A model generated the notes under the pieces. It worked only from the letters and a program-made list of their open reading frames with translations. It was not told the DNA's origin and made no database searches. DNA of 64,000 bases. Source: Aristolochia californica. Taxonomy: Eukaryota; Streptophyta; Magnoliopsida; Piperales; Aristolochiaceae. The stretch lies in the NCBI GenBank assembly GCA_029961685.1, contig JARWKL010000010.1:25766067-25830066 (forward strand), read 5' to 3'. Every line of letters begins with the position of its first letter. Position 1 is the first letter of the stretch. The position numbers and the translations under genes were made by a program. Below, in pieces: positions 19,538 to 28,217 of the stretch.

Positions 19538-20543
19538 AGAAGTTGGGACGAAGTATCTTCAGTGGTGTGCATCCATGGCTGATTCATTCAATATAGGCAT
19601 CCCATGGATTATGTGCCAACAAGTAGATGCTCCTGTTCCAATGATCAACACTTGCAATGGATGGTATTGTGACAATTTCACTCCGATGATGTGGACTGAG
19701 AATTGGACTGGCTGGTTCAAGGCTTGAGGAGAGAATGACCCACACATGAGGGCGACAGATGTAGCCTTCGTTGTGGCAAGGTTTTTCCAGACTGGTGGAG
19801 TCTTCCAAAACTATTACATGTACCATAGTGGCACAAACTTTGGGCGAACAACAGGAGGTCCATATATCTCCACATCCTTGGACTATGATGCACCCCTTGA
19901 TGAATACGGTCACTTGAATCAGCCTAAATGGGGTCACTTGAAGCAACTTCATGTAGTCCTCACGTCTAGGGAGAGAGTTCTCACTCACAGTGATAATGTA
20001 ACCGCTGACAGGGGCAATGGAGTTGCTGCTACTGTGTCCACTGAAGAAGGTTCTTGTGCTGCTTTCTTGTGCAATGTGAACACCACAACTGATCCCACCA
20101 TCACTTTCCATGGAAACCAATACTTGGTACCTGCATGGTCTGTTTGCATTTTGCCCGATTGCTCCGCAGAAGTATACAACACAACAAAGGTAAGCACTCT
20201 GACTTCAGTGAAGGTCCAGTAGCCTAACATGGCTACGGATCAGCCTAAGCAATTGAGGTGCGTGTGGAGACCTGAACGTCTAGTTGAGGTTCTTAAAGAC
20301 TGGGCAGATCATGATTCTTTCACTGCATCTCATCTAATTGACCAAATCACAGTCACCGGAGATGCCAGTGACTACTTGTGGTACATGACTCCTGTACGGA
20401 TTGAAAAGAGCAATCCAATCTTCAACAACGAAGTGACACTGAGGGTGACCTCCAGTGGACATGTCTTGCATGCATTCTTGAATGGAAAATTTGTTGGCTC
20501 CCAGTATGGACCTGCGTATGGAAAATACAAATTTGTTTTCTAG

Positions 20544-21150
20544 GCCCAAATGTTATTGCTGGAAATGGCATGTCGGGGGATGAGCTTGGAAGAATTCCTG
20601 CACGGGCAAGGAAGGAGAAAAGTCTGAAGGGTTCTTTTGCAAATGTTGTTGCAACTCCCATGGAAGTTTCTCCAGCAATATCTGTAAAGAAGAGTAAGAG
20701 GGAAGTAGAGGCAGCACTTGAGAAACAAGTTACTGCCAAAATGTAGAAACGAGAAGTAGAGGCTAAAAAGAAGTTGTGCCTAAAAAGAAGCAAGATACAA
20801 GCAACTTAGAGGATAGTTTGTATGAATCCGAAGAAGAGGAGGTTGTTGCTCAAGCTGCTCTTCTTTCAAAGAAACCATCCTCTGTTGTCTCCAAAAATGG
20901 ATCTGCTGGAAACTTGAAGAAAGCAAAACCATCTAGCAGCTCCGAATCTGAGATTGATTCTGATGATGATGAAGTTCCTGCAACTAAGGTTAGTAAGCCA
21001 GCAGCTAAGGCTAATGGGCATGTTACTGTTTCCTGGTGTAGCAACTGGAGGGGGTCAATGCTGCTGAGTCTACTCCTTCCCAGGGGGCTGGTCATGATGT
21101 TGTTGCTGCCATGCTGGCAATGGGTAGGCAATGCAACTTTGCCAATGGGA
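20544..21150 (+). pseudogene. Captured nucleolin-like cDNA fragment
   Basis: After the beta-galactosidase part, one frame reads SVKKSKREVEAALEKQVTAK. After a stop and frameshift near 20745-20780 it continues VPKKKQDTSNLEDS, LYESEEEEVVAQAALLSKKP and SSSSESEIDSDDDEVPATK, ending KPAAKANGHVTV near 21030. Alternating lysine-rich and acidic Ser/Glu/Asp stretches with a KREVE...KKxK motif are typical of the N-terminal acidic domain of plant nucleolins. The RNA-binding domains are not present. The family call rests on composition and is tentative. It is broken and lacks both ends. Confidence 0.5.
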
Positions 21151-21440
21151 GGGGGTGTAGAGGTTCAGAGAAGGGAGAGAGGTTGAATGCTCTATCCCAA
21201 GCCAAGGGCCTCTATTTATAGTTTTTGAGAGGATGTTACAATGTCCAGAATGCCCTTAGGGCTACAAACTTTACATAAGAAAAGACATAAGTAGACATGT
21301 TCATCCTTATGCCATCTTTATGAGAAATCTTCTTATTTACCATGATGCCACCTCTCTTGAACGTGTGGGACAAGACTTGAGCTCATCTTTCACCCACTTG
21401 GACATGTGGGTCTTCCTTGGTCGTGTCGTCTTGGGCCCAT
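21151..21440 (-). repeat. N1-type LTR fragment
   Basis: Homologous to 13600-13860: both contain AAGCCAAGGGCCTCTATTTA, TTTTTGAGAGGATGTTA and ACATAAGTAGACATGTTC. It marks the point where element E1 is broken off. Confidence 0.65.
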
Positions 21441-22580
21441 CTTCCATCAAAGATAGTAGTAAAGGTACCATCAAAGGAATTGGCAAGATAGGTACTTCCA
21501 ACTATTTCATATCTTAAGTTTATTATGTTGAAGGGTTGATGCATAATTTAGTTGAAGATGCCTGCTTTCTTGGAAAATAACAAAATAATTCTTTCAAAGT
21601 TGAAAATGTAGTCTCCACCTCTCAACATCTTCAACTAATGCACATGGGTTTAGTTGGACCTACTCTCATCTTAAGCTAAAATAGAAAGTGTCTCACCCTA
21701 ATGGTTGTAGATGACTATTCTAGGTTCACATTTGTAGATTTCCTAGCTCACAAGGATGATGCATTTCCCACCTTACTAAAATCATGTGAGAAAGTTAAAA
21801 AAGAACAAGGTTGTGAAATAATCAAAATTAGGAGTAACCATAGAGAAGAATTTGAAAGCTCACACTTTGAGGTATATACACATGACATGGCATAGACTCT
21901 ACATTTTTAGCACCTCAAACTCCTCAACAAAATGTTGTTGTTGAGAGGAAAAAAAAAAACTCTTATTGAAATAGCAAGGGCACTGCTACTTGAATAGAAT
22001 TTGCCACATAGATTTTAGGTTGAACCATAGACATGGCTTGCTACATTATAAGCCGAGTTAGTATAATGTCCTTTCTCAACAAAACTCTTTATGAATTGTA
22101 TGCGGACACCCTTCCAAACATAATCTATTTCTGAACCTTTGGAAGCAAAGTATATGTACTAAAAGAACCGAATGAGAAATTAGGGAAGTTTTATTCTAGA
22201 GCTGGTATAGAATTTTTCTAGGGAAGTTTGATTCTAGGGCTGGTATAGATCTCAACCTCAAGACCAAAAACTTGATGAGAACCTAAATGACTCAAATAAC
22301 CAAGAGGAGGCTTCTAAGAGCCAAAGAACTTTAGGTTCATGGTTGATCACCCGATAGAACATATGGCATGATTGATCAACTTAAAATGATTCATCGATCA
22401 ATCAAATTAGACTAATCAATCAACCACGGAGGGAACCATAGATATGATGGCTTTAAACATCATTTTAGGCCATTTCAACCCTTTTGAAACCCTAATCCAA
22501 GGTCCCCTTGAGCTCAAACCCCTCTCTTTCATCATTCTCTACACTATTTCCTTCTATTTCACCAAATCCCATCCATCCAA
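21441..22580 (+). pseudogene. Copia fragment (GAG-pre-integrase and integrase), Sirevirus-like
   Basis: The frame reads SKGTIKGIGKIGTSNYFIS, then HMGLVGPTL, MVVDDYSRFTFVDFLAHKD and EQGCEIIKIRSNHREEFES, the start of a copia integrase core with its first Asp. Further degenerate pieces run to SKSQRTLGSWLIT near 22355. The whole RT/RNase H part present in the related minus-strand element at 49-51 kb is missing here. The sequence passes straight into the GATC-rich tail (22350-22440), which matches 49040-49260 in inverted orientation. Many stops. The Sirevirus affiliation is tentative. Confidence 0.72.
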
Positions 22581-22601
22581 TGTTAGGAATTAGATGCCCT
22601 A

Positions 22602-22975
22602 TGTTAGGCTCTCTAGCCATGGATCGAGTCACCCGGCGATCTCCTCTAGCTTCCAGATTGAATGATGAGGAAGGGAAGGATTTGGGGTTCTTGGAACGCC
22701 CAATGGTGAAGGACGTGAGCCTTGAAAGGAGCTCTCACGTTAGGCCTCTTTTGAGAGAGAACCTGATCTCATTTAGACTAATACTCAATGCTTATCTTCA
22801 TTACTTCACTTGACGCCCTAAATAGGTCAAGGAAAACATCAAAGGTTCTATAATTACAATTAGACCCTTATGGAACTTATAATTACAATTAAACCCCTAA
22901 GATATTGAAATACAAGTTTACTCCATCTATTCTCTTCTCCGGTTAGCCACTCTTGATGCTATGGAGTCCATAACA
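22602..22975 (-). repeat. 3' LTR of gypsy A
   Basis: 374 bases, TGTTAGGCTCTC...GTCCATAACA in plus orientation, indistinguishable from the 5' LTR. The last codons of gag-pol and its stop lie inside it. Confidence 0.93.
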
Positions 22976-25900
22976 TCACCCCCCTCCTGAAGAAAGAGCT
23001 TGTCCTCAAGCTCGAAAGTGGGAAATAGAGTCTGGAAGGACTCGAGGGTCTCCCAAGAGGCTTCTATCAATTCCTTGTCAGTCCACCGAACCAACACTTC
23101 CCAAGCGTTGTTAACTCGCCTGGCTTGAAGGATCTGAGCAGGCGTGGGCATGGACCTGCCATCTTTGAGAGGAGGCAAAGGGGTATGCAGCAGTGGTGAG
23201 TCTCCCTTGAACGGCTTGAGAAGGGAGACGTGGAAGACGTCATGGAGCTTGGCGTCTGGTGGTAGTTTCAAACGATACGCCACAGTGCCAATACGTTGCG
23301 TGATCTGGAATGGCCCATAAAATTTTGGAGAGAGCTTATGGCGTTTGATGGCTGCTAGAGAAAGTTGGCGATATGGCTGAAGTTTGAGCCAAACAAATTC
23401 TCCAGGTGCAAAGGTAAGGGGACGGTGTCCTTTGTCATAAGTATGCTTCATAGTTGCTTGTGCACGTTGTAACTGAAGGCGGACTTGAGCAAGCATTGCA
23501 TCTCTGTCGGCCAAGGCCTGGTCCAATGCTTCTACCCGAGAAGACCCCGTTTCATAAGAAAGTAGTCGCGGAGGTTCGCGTCCATAAACAACTTGAAAAG
23601 GGGTAGTACCCAAGGCGGTGTGGTATGAGGTATTATAACAATACTCCGCCCATGCTAACCAACGAACCCACAGTCGGGGCGTGTCCCCCACAAAGCACCG
23701 CAAATACATACCCAAGGTGCGGTTAACCACCTCTGTCTGGCCGTCTGTTTGAGGGTGGTATGCTGAAGAAAAAGCTAACTTAGAACCATGGAGCTTAAAG
23801 AGTTCCCCCCAGAATTTACTGGTGAAGATAGCATCACGGTCGCTGGTGATGGTCTCCGGAAGGCCATGGAGACGGACAATATTATCCATGAAGAGCTGAG
23901 CGACCTGTGTGGCTGTATACGGATGGCTGAGGGCCATAAAGTGGGCATATTTGGAGAACCGGTCTACCACAACAAAAATAACAGATTTCCCTGCAGAAGG
24001 AGGAAGACCATCGATAAAATCCATTGATAGATCTGCCCATACCTGTGAAGGAAGTGGAAGTGGCTGGAGCAAGCCGGCTGGTTGTAAGGATTCTGACTTA
24101 TTCCTCTGACAGATCTGGCACGCTGCAACATACTCCACAATGACCCGCTTCATACCGCTCCAATAAAATTCCCGACTGAGGCGGAAGTATGTTTTCTGCT
24201 GGCCCTCATGTGTACTATCATGAAAGGAGGCAATAATGGCAGGAATGAGTACCGACGAAGGATGAAGATATATGCGTCCTTTATACAGAATGAGACCGTC
24301 CTGTAGTGTCCAGTTCTTGTCCTTGGAATGGTTTGCGATTTGAGCTTGTAACTCAAGGAGATCTGGATGATGGCTAGTATCCTGACGGATTGTGTCCAGC
24401 AAGGGCGACTTGGGGTGGCTCAATGCGTGCAAGTGTGACTCCTCTAGTGCCCGGCGTGACAAAGCGTCTGCTGCCCTGTTGAGATAACCCGGTTTGTATT
24501 CCACCTGAAAATCGAATCCCATTAATTTGCTGAGCCAATGTTGTTGTGGGGAGGTAGTAAGGCGCTGCTCCAATAAATATTTGAGGCTACAGTGGTCTGT
24601 CCGGATCACAAAAGGTCTGCCCCACAGATACGGCCTCCAATGCTGCACCGCTTTGGCCAAACCGATAAGTTCCCTTTCATACGTGGCTAACTTGTGATGG
24701 TGAGGAGCGAGATGGCGGCTGAAATAGGCAATAGGGTGACCCTGTTGCTGCAAGACGGCACCAATCCCTCCCCCGGATGCATCGCATTCTATAATGAAAT
24801 GTTCGGCAAAGTTGGGCAATTGGAGAACTGGTGCTGACGCTAATGCCTGTTTTAAGTTGTTAAATGAGGAGTCTGCCAACTGAGACCACTGAAAGGCATG
24901 TTTCTTCAGTAAATTATGCAATGGTGCTGCTAGGTGACCGTAGTCTTTGATAAATTTTCTATAATACCCTGCGAGACCAAGGAACCCTTTCAAAGCAGTA
25001 ACGGTGTGAGGTGTGGGCCAATCCATCACCGATTGTATCTTGCTGAAGTCTGGTTTCACCCCGGATGCTGATATCACATGCCCCAAATAAGCTACTTCGG
25101 ATGTGGCAAAGTCACATTTGGCACGATTGAGAAATAAATGGTGTGCTCGGAGAATGGTGAAAACCTGTCTCAATTGATGCAAGTGTGCTGCCCAAGTTTT
25201 GCTATAGACCAGTATATCGTCAAAAAAAACTAAGACATGCTTCCGTAAGAAAGGGCGAAATACCTGGTTCATAAGCGCTTGAAAGGTGGACGGGGCATTG
25301 GATAGCCCAAATGGCATCACCAAGAACTCGTAGTGACCATGGTGGGTGCGGAAGGCAGTTTTTTCGATATCCTCTGAATAAACCCGAATCTGATGGTAGC
25401 CTGATTTTAAGTCCAACTTTGTAAATAATTGAGAGCCGTGTAACTCATCCAATAATTCATCGACCACTGGAATTGGAAATTTATCTTTGATGGTGCGAGC
25501 ATTGAGGTCACGGTAATCCACACAAAAGCGCCAAGATTTATCTGATTTCTTTACCAGCAATACCGGGGATGAAAAAGGAGAACGACTAGGCTGAATAATA
25601 CCTTGTTGTAGCATTTGTTGACATTGACGTTCTATCTCATCTTTTTGCACATGGGGATAGCGGTAGGGACGCACTACCACTGGTTCTGTGCCCATCTTCA
25701 AACGAATTCTGTGATCACACACTCTGATAGGAGGAAGGTCGGTAGGTGCCTGAAATAAATCAGCATATTCGGCCAACAATGAAGCTAAGTTATCCCCTTT
25801 TGAAGTATCCACCGAAAGTGTGTGGAGGCTGCATGGCCTCTGGGCGCTATTGCCATGGAGGGTGATCGGATGGGTGTCCTGGTTAAAACTCATGGTCAGG

Positions 25901-27357
25901 GATTGGAAATCCCATAAGATCGGACCCAATCGCTGTAGCCATTTAATGCCCACGACAAGGTCAAACCCAGCCAACGGTATGACCAAAAAATCTGCTACAA
26001 AGGAGTGACCTTCAATAGTAAAGGGCACTGCTGAACCGAACCCCACGGTGGTGACCTTGTCACCATTAGCCACTGAGACTGATATGCCTGATTTCTGCTG
26101 TAGTGATAAACCCAACTGTTGTGCTGCCTGGCTGCTTATAAAATTATGTGTGCTGCCTGAGTCCACGAGTGCTAGCAGAATATGATGTTTCAAGGTGGCA
26201 TGGACCTGCATGGTATTTGTGCTATGCAGGCCGGTCATGGCATGGAGGGAGATTTCTGGTGTTTCCTCCTCGGTTTGGTCCATATCCTCCTGAAAGTCAT
26301 CCTCTGAGGGGTCTTCTATTTCTACCCAAAATAGTCTTTTGCATAGATGGCCCTTGACGAATTTCTCATCACAATTGAAACATAGGCCTTGAGCCCTCCT
26401 CTGATCAATTTCGGCTTTTGTCAGACGTTTGATAAAACCAGGTGGGGGTGTAAAGGCTGGTGGTGGTGGTGATGGTTGGGTGGGAGGAGGCCTGGGGTGA
26501 GTGGGATAAGGGCCATGGGGCTGTGGGCGAGGTTGCCAAGGAGGACGTTTGTTTAAGGACTCACGGAAGAGGCGCTGTTTGGTGTCCAATGCTCTTGCCA
26601 AATTCATTGCGTGGGCTAGGGAGGTGGGGGCTTCCAATTCCACTTCTAGGCGAAGGGGTTCGACCAGGCCAGCCGTGAACAAATTGACATAAAGTTCAGG
26701 TCGGACCAAATGACTTGCCCGAGCAAGTTTTTCTTGGAACAATTTCTGATATTGTTCTATAGTTCCACTCTGTTTTAGATTGACCAAATCCCCAACTGGG
26801 TTGCTGCGAAGCGGAGGACCAAACCGTAGCATACAATTTTCTTTGAAAAATTCCCAATCATAGACCATGAATTCGTTTTTGAATTGATGAAACCACATAA
26901 GCGCTTCATCGAGCATGTGGAAGGCGGCCAATTGAACCTTGCCTTCGGGCAGAGTTCCTTGATTGGAAAAGAAATGATCACACCTGTGCAACCACATTAA
27001 AGGGTCGGAGGACCCATCATACGTTGGAAAATCAAGCTTTGTGTACCTTGGCACGGTAGGAGGGGCTGGATTGAGGCCCCCACGAGGTTGAGGTGTTTGG
27101 CGCAGGGGAGGAGGTGGAGGTGTTGGAAGAGGGTTGAGGGGATCTGCTGGACGTGAGGAGGATGCCATCTGGACTGAGAGCTGGGTGAAGCCTTCCTCCA
27201 TGCGTGACAGCAACATCTGGAATTTTCCCTCCAAGCCATTGATTTGAGATTGTAGACCAGCATGGTTTTCTTCCACAAAATTTCGAATTTCTGCAGGTGA
27301 AGAGGAATCACCAAGGGTGGTCCTGTCTGATACCACGTTGTTAGGCTCTCTAGCCAT
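22927..27357 (-). CDS. Gypsy A gag-pol polyprotein (intact)
   Basis: Encodes gag, protease, reverse transcriptase, RNase H and integrase as one chain of 1476 residues from the first in-frame ATG (27357), which lies inside the 5' LTR. The open frame extends four codons further to a GTG. Landmarks, counted from that ATG: gag core RYTKLDFPTYDG near 105; CCHC knuckle CFNCDEKFVKGHLC near 325; protease LVDSGSTHNF near 400; RT with catalytic FFDDILVYS near 710; RNase H ECDASGGGIGAVL near 855 and TDHCSLKYLL near 925; integrase zinc finger H-x-H/C-x2-C near 1045-1085; DDE core with DRFSKYAHF, TSDRDAIFTS and TDGQTEVVNRTL near 1125-1210; chromodomain-like WEVLVRWTDKELIEASWE near 1415. The frame reads through the primer site (NNVVSDR) and ends about 16 codons inside the 3' LTR. 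All catalytic residues seen are intact, and gag and pol need no frameshift. Confidence 0.95.
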   Translation of the reverse strand: MAREPNNVVSDRTTLGDSSSPAEIRNFVEENHAGLQSQINGLEGKFQMLLSRMEEGFTQLSVQMASSSRPADPLNPLPTPPPPPLRQTPQPRGGLNPAPPTVPRYTKLDFPTYDGSSDPLMWLHRCDHFFSNQGTLPEGKVQLAAFHMLDEALMWFHQFKNEFMVYDWEFFKENCMLRFGPPLRSNPVGDLVNLKQSGTIEQYQKLFQEKLARASHLVRPELYVNLFTAGLVEPLRLEVELEAPTSLAHAMNLARALDTKQRLFRESLNKRPPWQPRPQPHGPYPTHPRPPPTQPSPPPPAFTPPPGFIKRLTKAEIDQRRAQGLCFNCDEKFVKGHLCKRLFWVEIEDPSEDDFQEDMDQTEEETPEISLHAMTGLHSTNTMQVHATLKHHILLALVDSGSTHNFISSQAAQQLGLSLQQKSGISVSVANGDKVTTVGFGSAVPFTIEGHSFVADFLVIPLAGFDLVVGIKWLQRLGPILWDFQSLTMSFNQDTHPITLHGNSAQRPCSLHTLSVDTSKGDNLASLLAEYADLFQAPTDLPPIRVCDHRIRLKMGTEPVVVRPYRYPHVQKDEIERQCQQMLQQGIIQPSRSPFSSPVLLVKKSDKSWRFCVDYRDLNARTIKDKFPIPVVDELLDELHGSQLFTKLDLKSGYHQIRVYSEDIEKTAFRTHHGHYEFLVMPFGLSNAPSTFQALMNQVFRPFLRKHVLVFFDDILVYSKTWAAHLHQLRQVFTILRAHHLFLNRAKCDFATSEVAYLGHVISASGVKPDFSKIQSVMDWPTPHTVTALKGFLGLAGYYRKFIKDYGHLAAPLHNLLKKHAFQWSQLADSSFNNLKQALASAPVLQLPNFAEHFIIECDASGGGIGAVLQQQGHPIAYFSRHLAPHHHKLATYERELIGLAKAVQHWRPYLWGRPFVIRTDHCSLKYLLEQRLTTSPQQHWLSKLMGFDFQVEYKPGYLNRAADALSRRALEESHLHALSHPKSPLLDTIRQDTSHHPDLLELQAQIANHSKDKNWTLQDGLILYKGRIYLHPSSVLIPAIIASFHDSTHEGQQKTYFRLSREFYWSGMKRVIVEYVAACQICQRNKSESLQPAGLLQPLPLPSQVWADLSMDFIDGLPPSAGKSVIFVVVDRFSKYAHFMALSHPYTATQVAQLFMDNIVRLHGLPETITSDRDAIFTSKFWGELFKLHGSKLAFSSAYHPQTDGQTEVVNRTLGMYLRCFVGDTPRLWVRWLAWAEYCYNTSYHTALGTTPFQVVYGREPPRLLSYETGSSRVEALDQALADRDAMLAQVRLQLQRAQATMKHTYDKGHRPLTFAPGEFVWLKLQPYRQLSLAAIKRHKLSPKFYGPFQITQRIGTVAYRLKLPPDAKLHDVFHVSLLKPFKGDSPLLHTPLPPLKDGRSMPTPAQILQARRVNNAWEVLVRWTDKELIEASWETLESFQTLFPTFELEDKLFLQEGGDVMDSIASRVANRRRE
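27322..27335 (-). other. Primer binding site of gypsy A
   Basis: TGGTATCAGACAGG on the minus strand, three bases from the LTR edge. The first ten bases fit initiator tRNA-Met. It is also coding sequence (VVSDR) in the gag-pol frame. Confidence 0.85.
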
Positions 27358-27712
27358 GGATCGAGTCACCCGGCGATCTCCTCTAGCTTCCAGATTGAAT
27401 GATGAGGAAGGGAAGGATTTGGGGTTCTTGGAACGCCCAATGGTGAAGGACGTGAGCCTTGAAAGGAGCTCTCACGTTAGGCCTCTTTTGAGAGAGAACC
27501 TGATCTCATTTAGACTAATACTCAATGCTTATCTTCATTACTTCACTTGACGCCCTAAATAGGTCAAGGAAAACATCAAAGGTTCTATAATTACAATTAG
27601 ACCCTTATGGAACTTATAATTACAATTAAACCCCTAAGATATTGAAATACAAGTTTACTCCATCTATTCTCTTCTCCGGTTAGCCACTCTTGATGCTATG
27701 GAGTCCATAACA
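27339..27712 (-). repeat. 5' LTR of gypsy A
   Basis: 374 bases, paired with 22602-22975. It contains the gag-pol start codon 19-21 bases from its inner end. Confidence 0.93.
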
Positions 27713-27717
27713 CCCTA

Positions 27718-28217
27718 ATTCCAAACTAACGAGAGAAATAATAATAAACGCGGAATAAGGGAAAAGTAAGCATGGAAAAGCACAACAAGATTTATACAAG
27801 TTCACCTTAAGGTGAAACTACGTCCTGTCTTCTGCCACTGTAGTAATTCACTATGAAGATGAAATAGTTTACAAGAGAAATCCCACACTTACAAGTGTTT
27901 CTGTCTAACATCCCGGACTGCAACTCAAAATGATCCTAAGATTAAGATCATGAAACCCTAATAACTGCTCTCTAACCTCTCGGGCTGCAACACAAAATGT
28001 TTCTAAGATTATGACCATGAAACCCTAATAATTGCTCCCCCAAATTTAAAGAGAAATCTAGGGCAACCACATTACAAGAGTGAAATTCATAAACTTTCCT
28101 TAATGAAACAACAGTCAATATATCGTGGATCGGATGGGGGCTCCACATCTGTACCCCAAGGAGGGGAGCGACAACCTCCACATTGACCAACTTAGTGTAA
28201 GGTGGGAAATGCATCAT
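27718..28217 (-). repeat. Tnt1-like copia LTR, main part
   Basis: The continuation of the LTR begun at 22581-22601. It shares GTTCACCTTAAGGTGAAACT and CACTGTAGTAATTCACTATG-like blocks with the LTRs at 51535 and 55732 (inverted there). It carries about 100 bases of internal repetition (two similar blocks from 27901 and 27975) not present in those LTRs. Confidence 0.7.

Larger units (their letters stand above)
17091..20543 (+). pseudogene. Captured beta-galactosidase (GH35) cDNA, interrupted
   Basis: The frame reads WLHQMPGMVLRTDSE, NEMQNFTTLIVDMM, GPIILAPIENDYGNVQ up to 17284. After gypsy D (17285-19537) and the AGAAG repeat it resumes with [73 protein letters not shown] and, later, DASDYLWYM and HVLHAFLNGKFVGS. 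These are plant GH35 landmarks in correct order. The nucleophile glutamate in WTENW is kept. The acid/base position, normally IENEYG, reads IENDYG (E to D). Plant genes of this family have many introns, yet none interrupts these blocks. Stops (near 17200, 19722 and 20219) and loss of both termini make it non-functional. Confidence 0.88.
15083..21150 (+). mobile_element. Gene-capturing LTR element E1 (3' end lost)
   Basis: A 5' LTR (15083-15386) is followed by a primer site, a gag-like remnant, an AT-rich tract homologous to element E3 (56587-61348), then host-gene cDNA pieces: beta-galactosidase (about 17090-20543, split by gypsy D) and a nucleolin-like piece (about 20550-21010). No pol gene is present, so it depended on other elements. 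The 3' LTR is not found. At about 21150 the sequence switches into an unrelated LTR fragment. The cargo has lost the introns its source genes normally have, as expected for capture from spliced RNA during reverse transcription. Confidence 0.72.
22602..27712 (-). mobile_element. Gypsy element A, complete, young, intact gag-pol
   Basis: A 5111-base element. The two 374-base LTRs (22602-22975 and 27339-27712) appear identical by eye along their whole length. Target-site duplication CCCTA (22597-22601 and 27713-27717) is exact. Primer site TGGTATCAGACAGG (minus, 27322-27335) and a purine-rich GGAGGGGGG before the 3' LTR are present. The single gag-pol frame is uninterrupted. Identical LTRs plus an open frame mean insertion was very recent on an evolutionary scale, and the copy may still be mobile. 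The chromodomain-like end of pol places it among plant chromoviruses (by motif; clade not determined). Confidence 0.95.

Noticed and set aside
19543..20543. Functional beta-galactosidase gene
   Set aside because: Lacks both termini, has stops, an altered acid/base residue and a 2.25-kb insertion. It is a captured pseudogene.
23788..24109. Plus-strand frames opposite gypsy A integrase
   Set aside because: Shadows of the intact gag-pol frame on the other strand.
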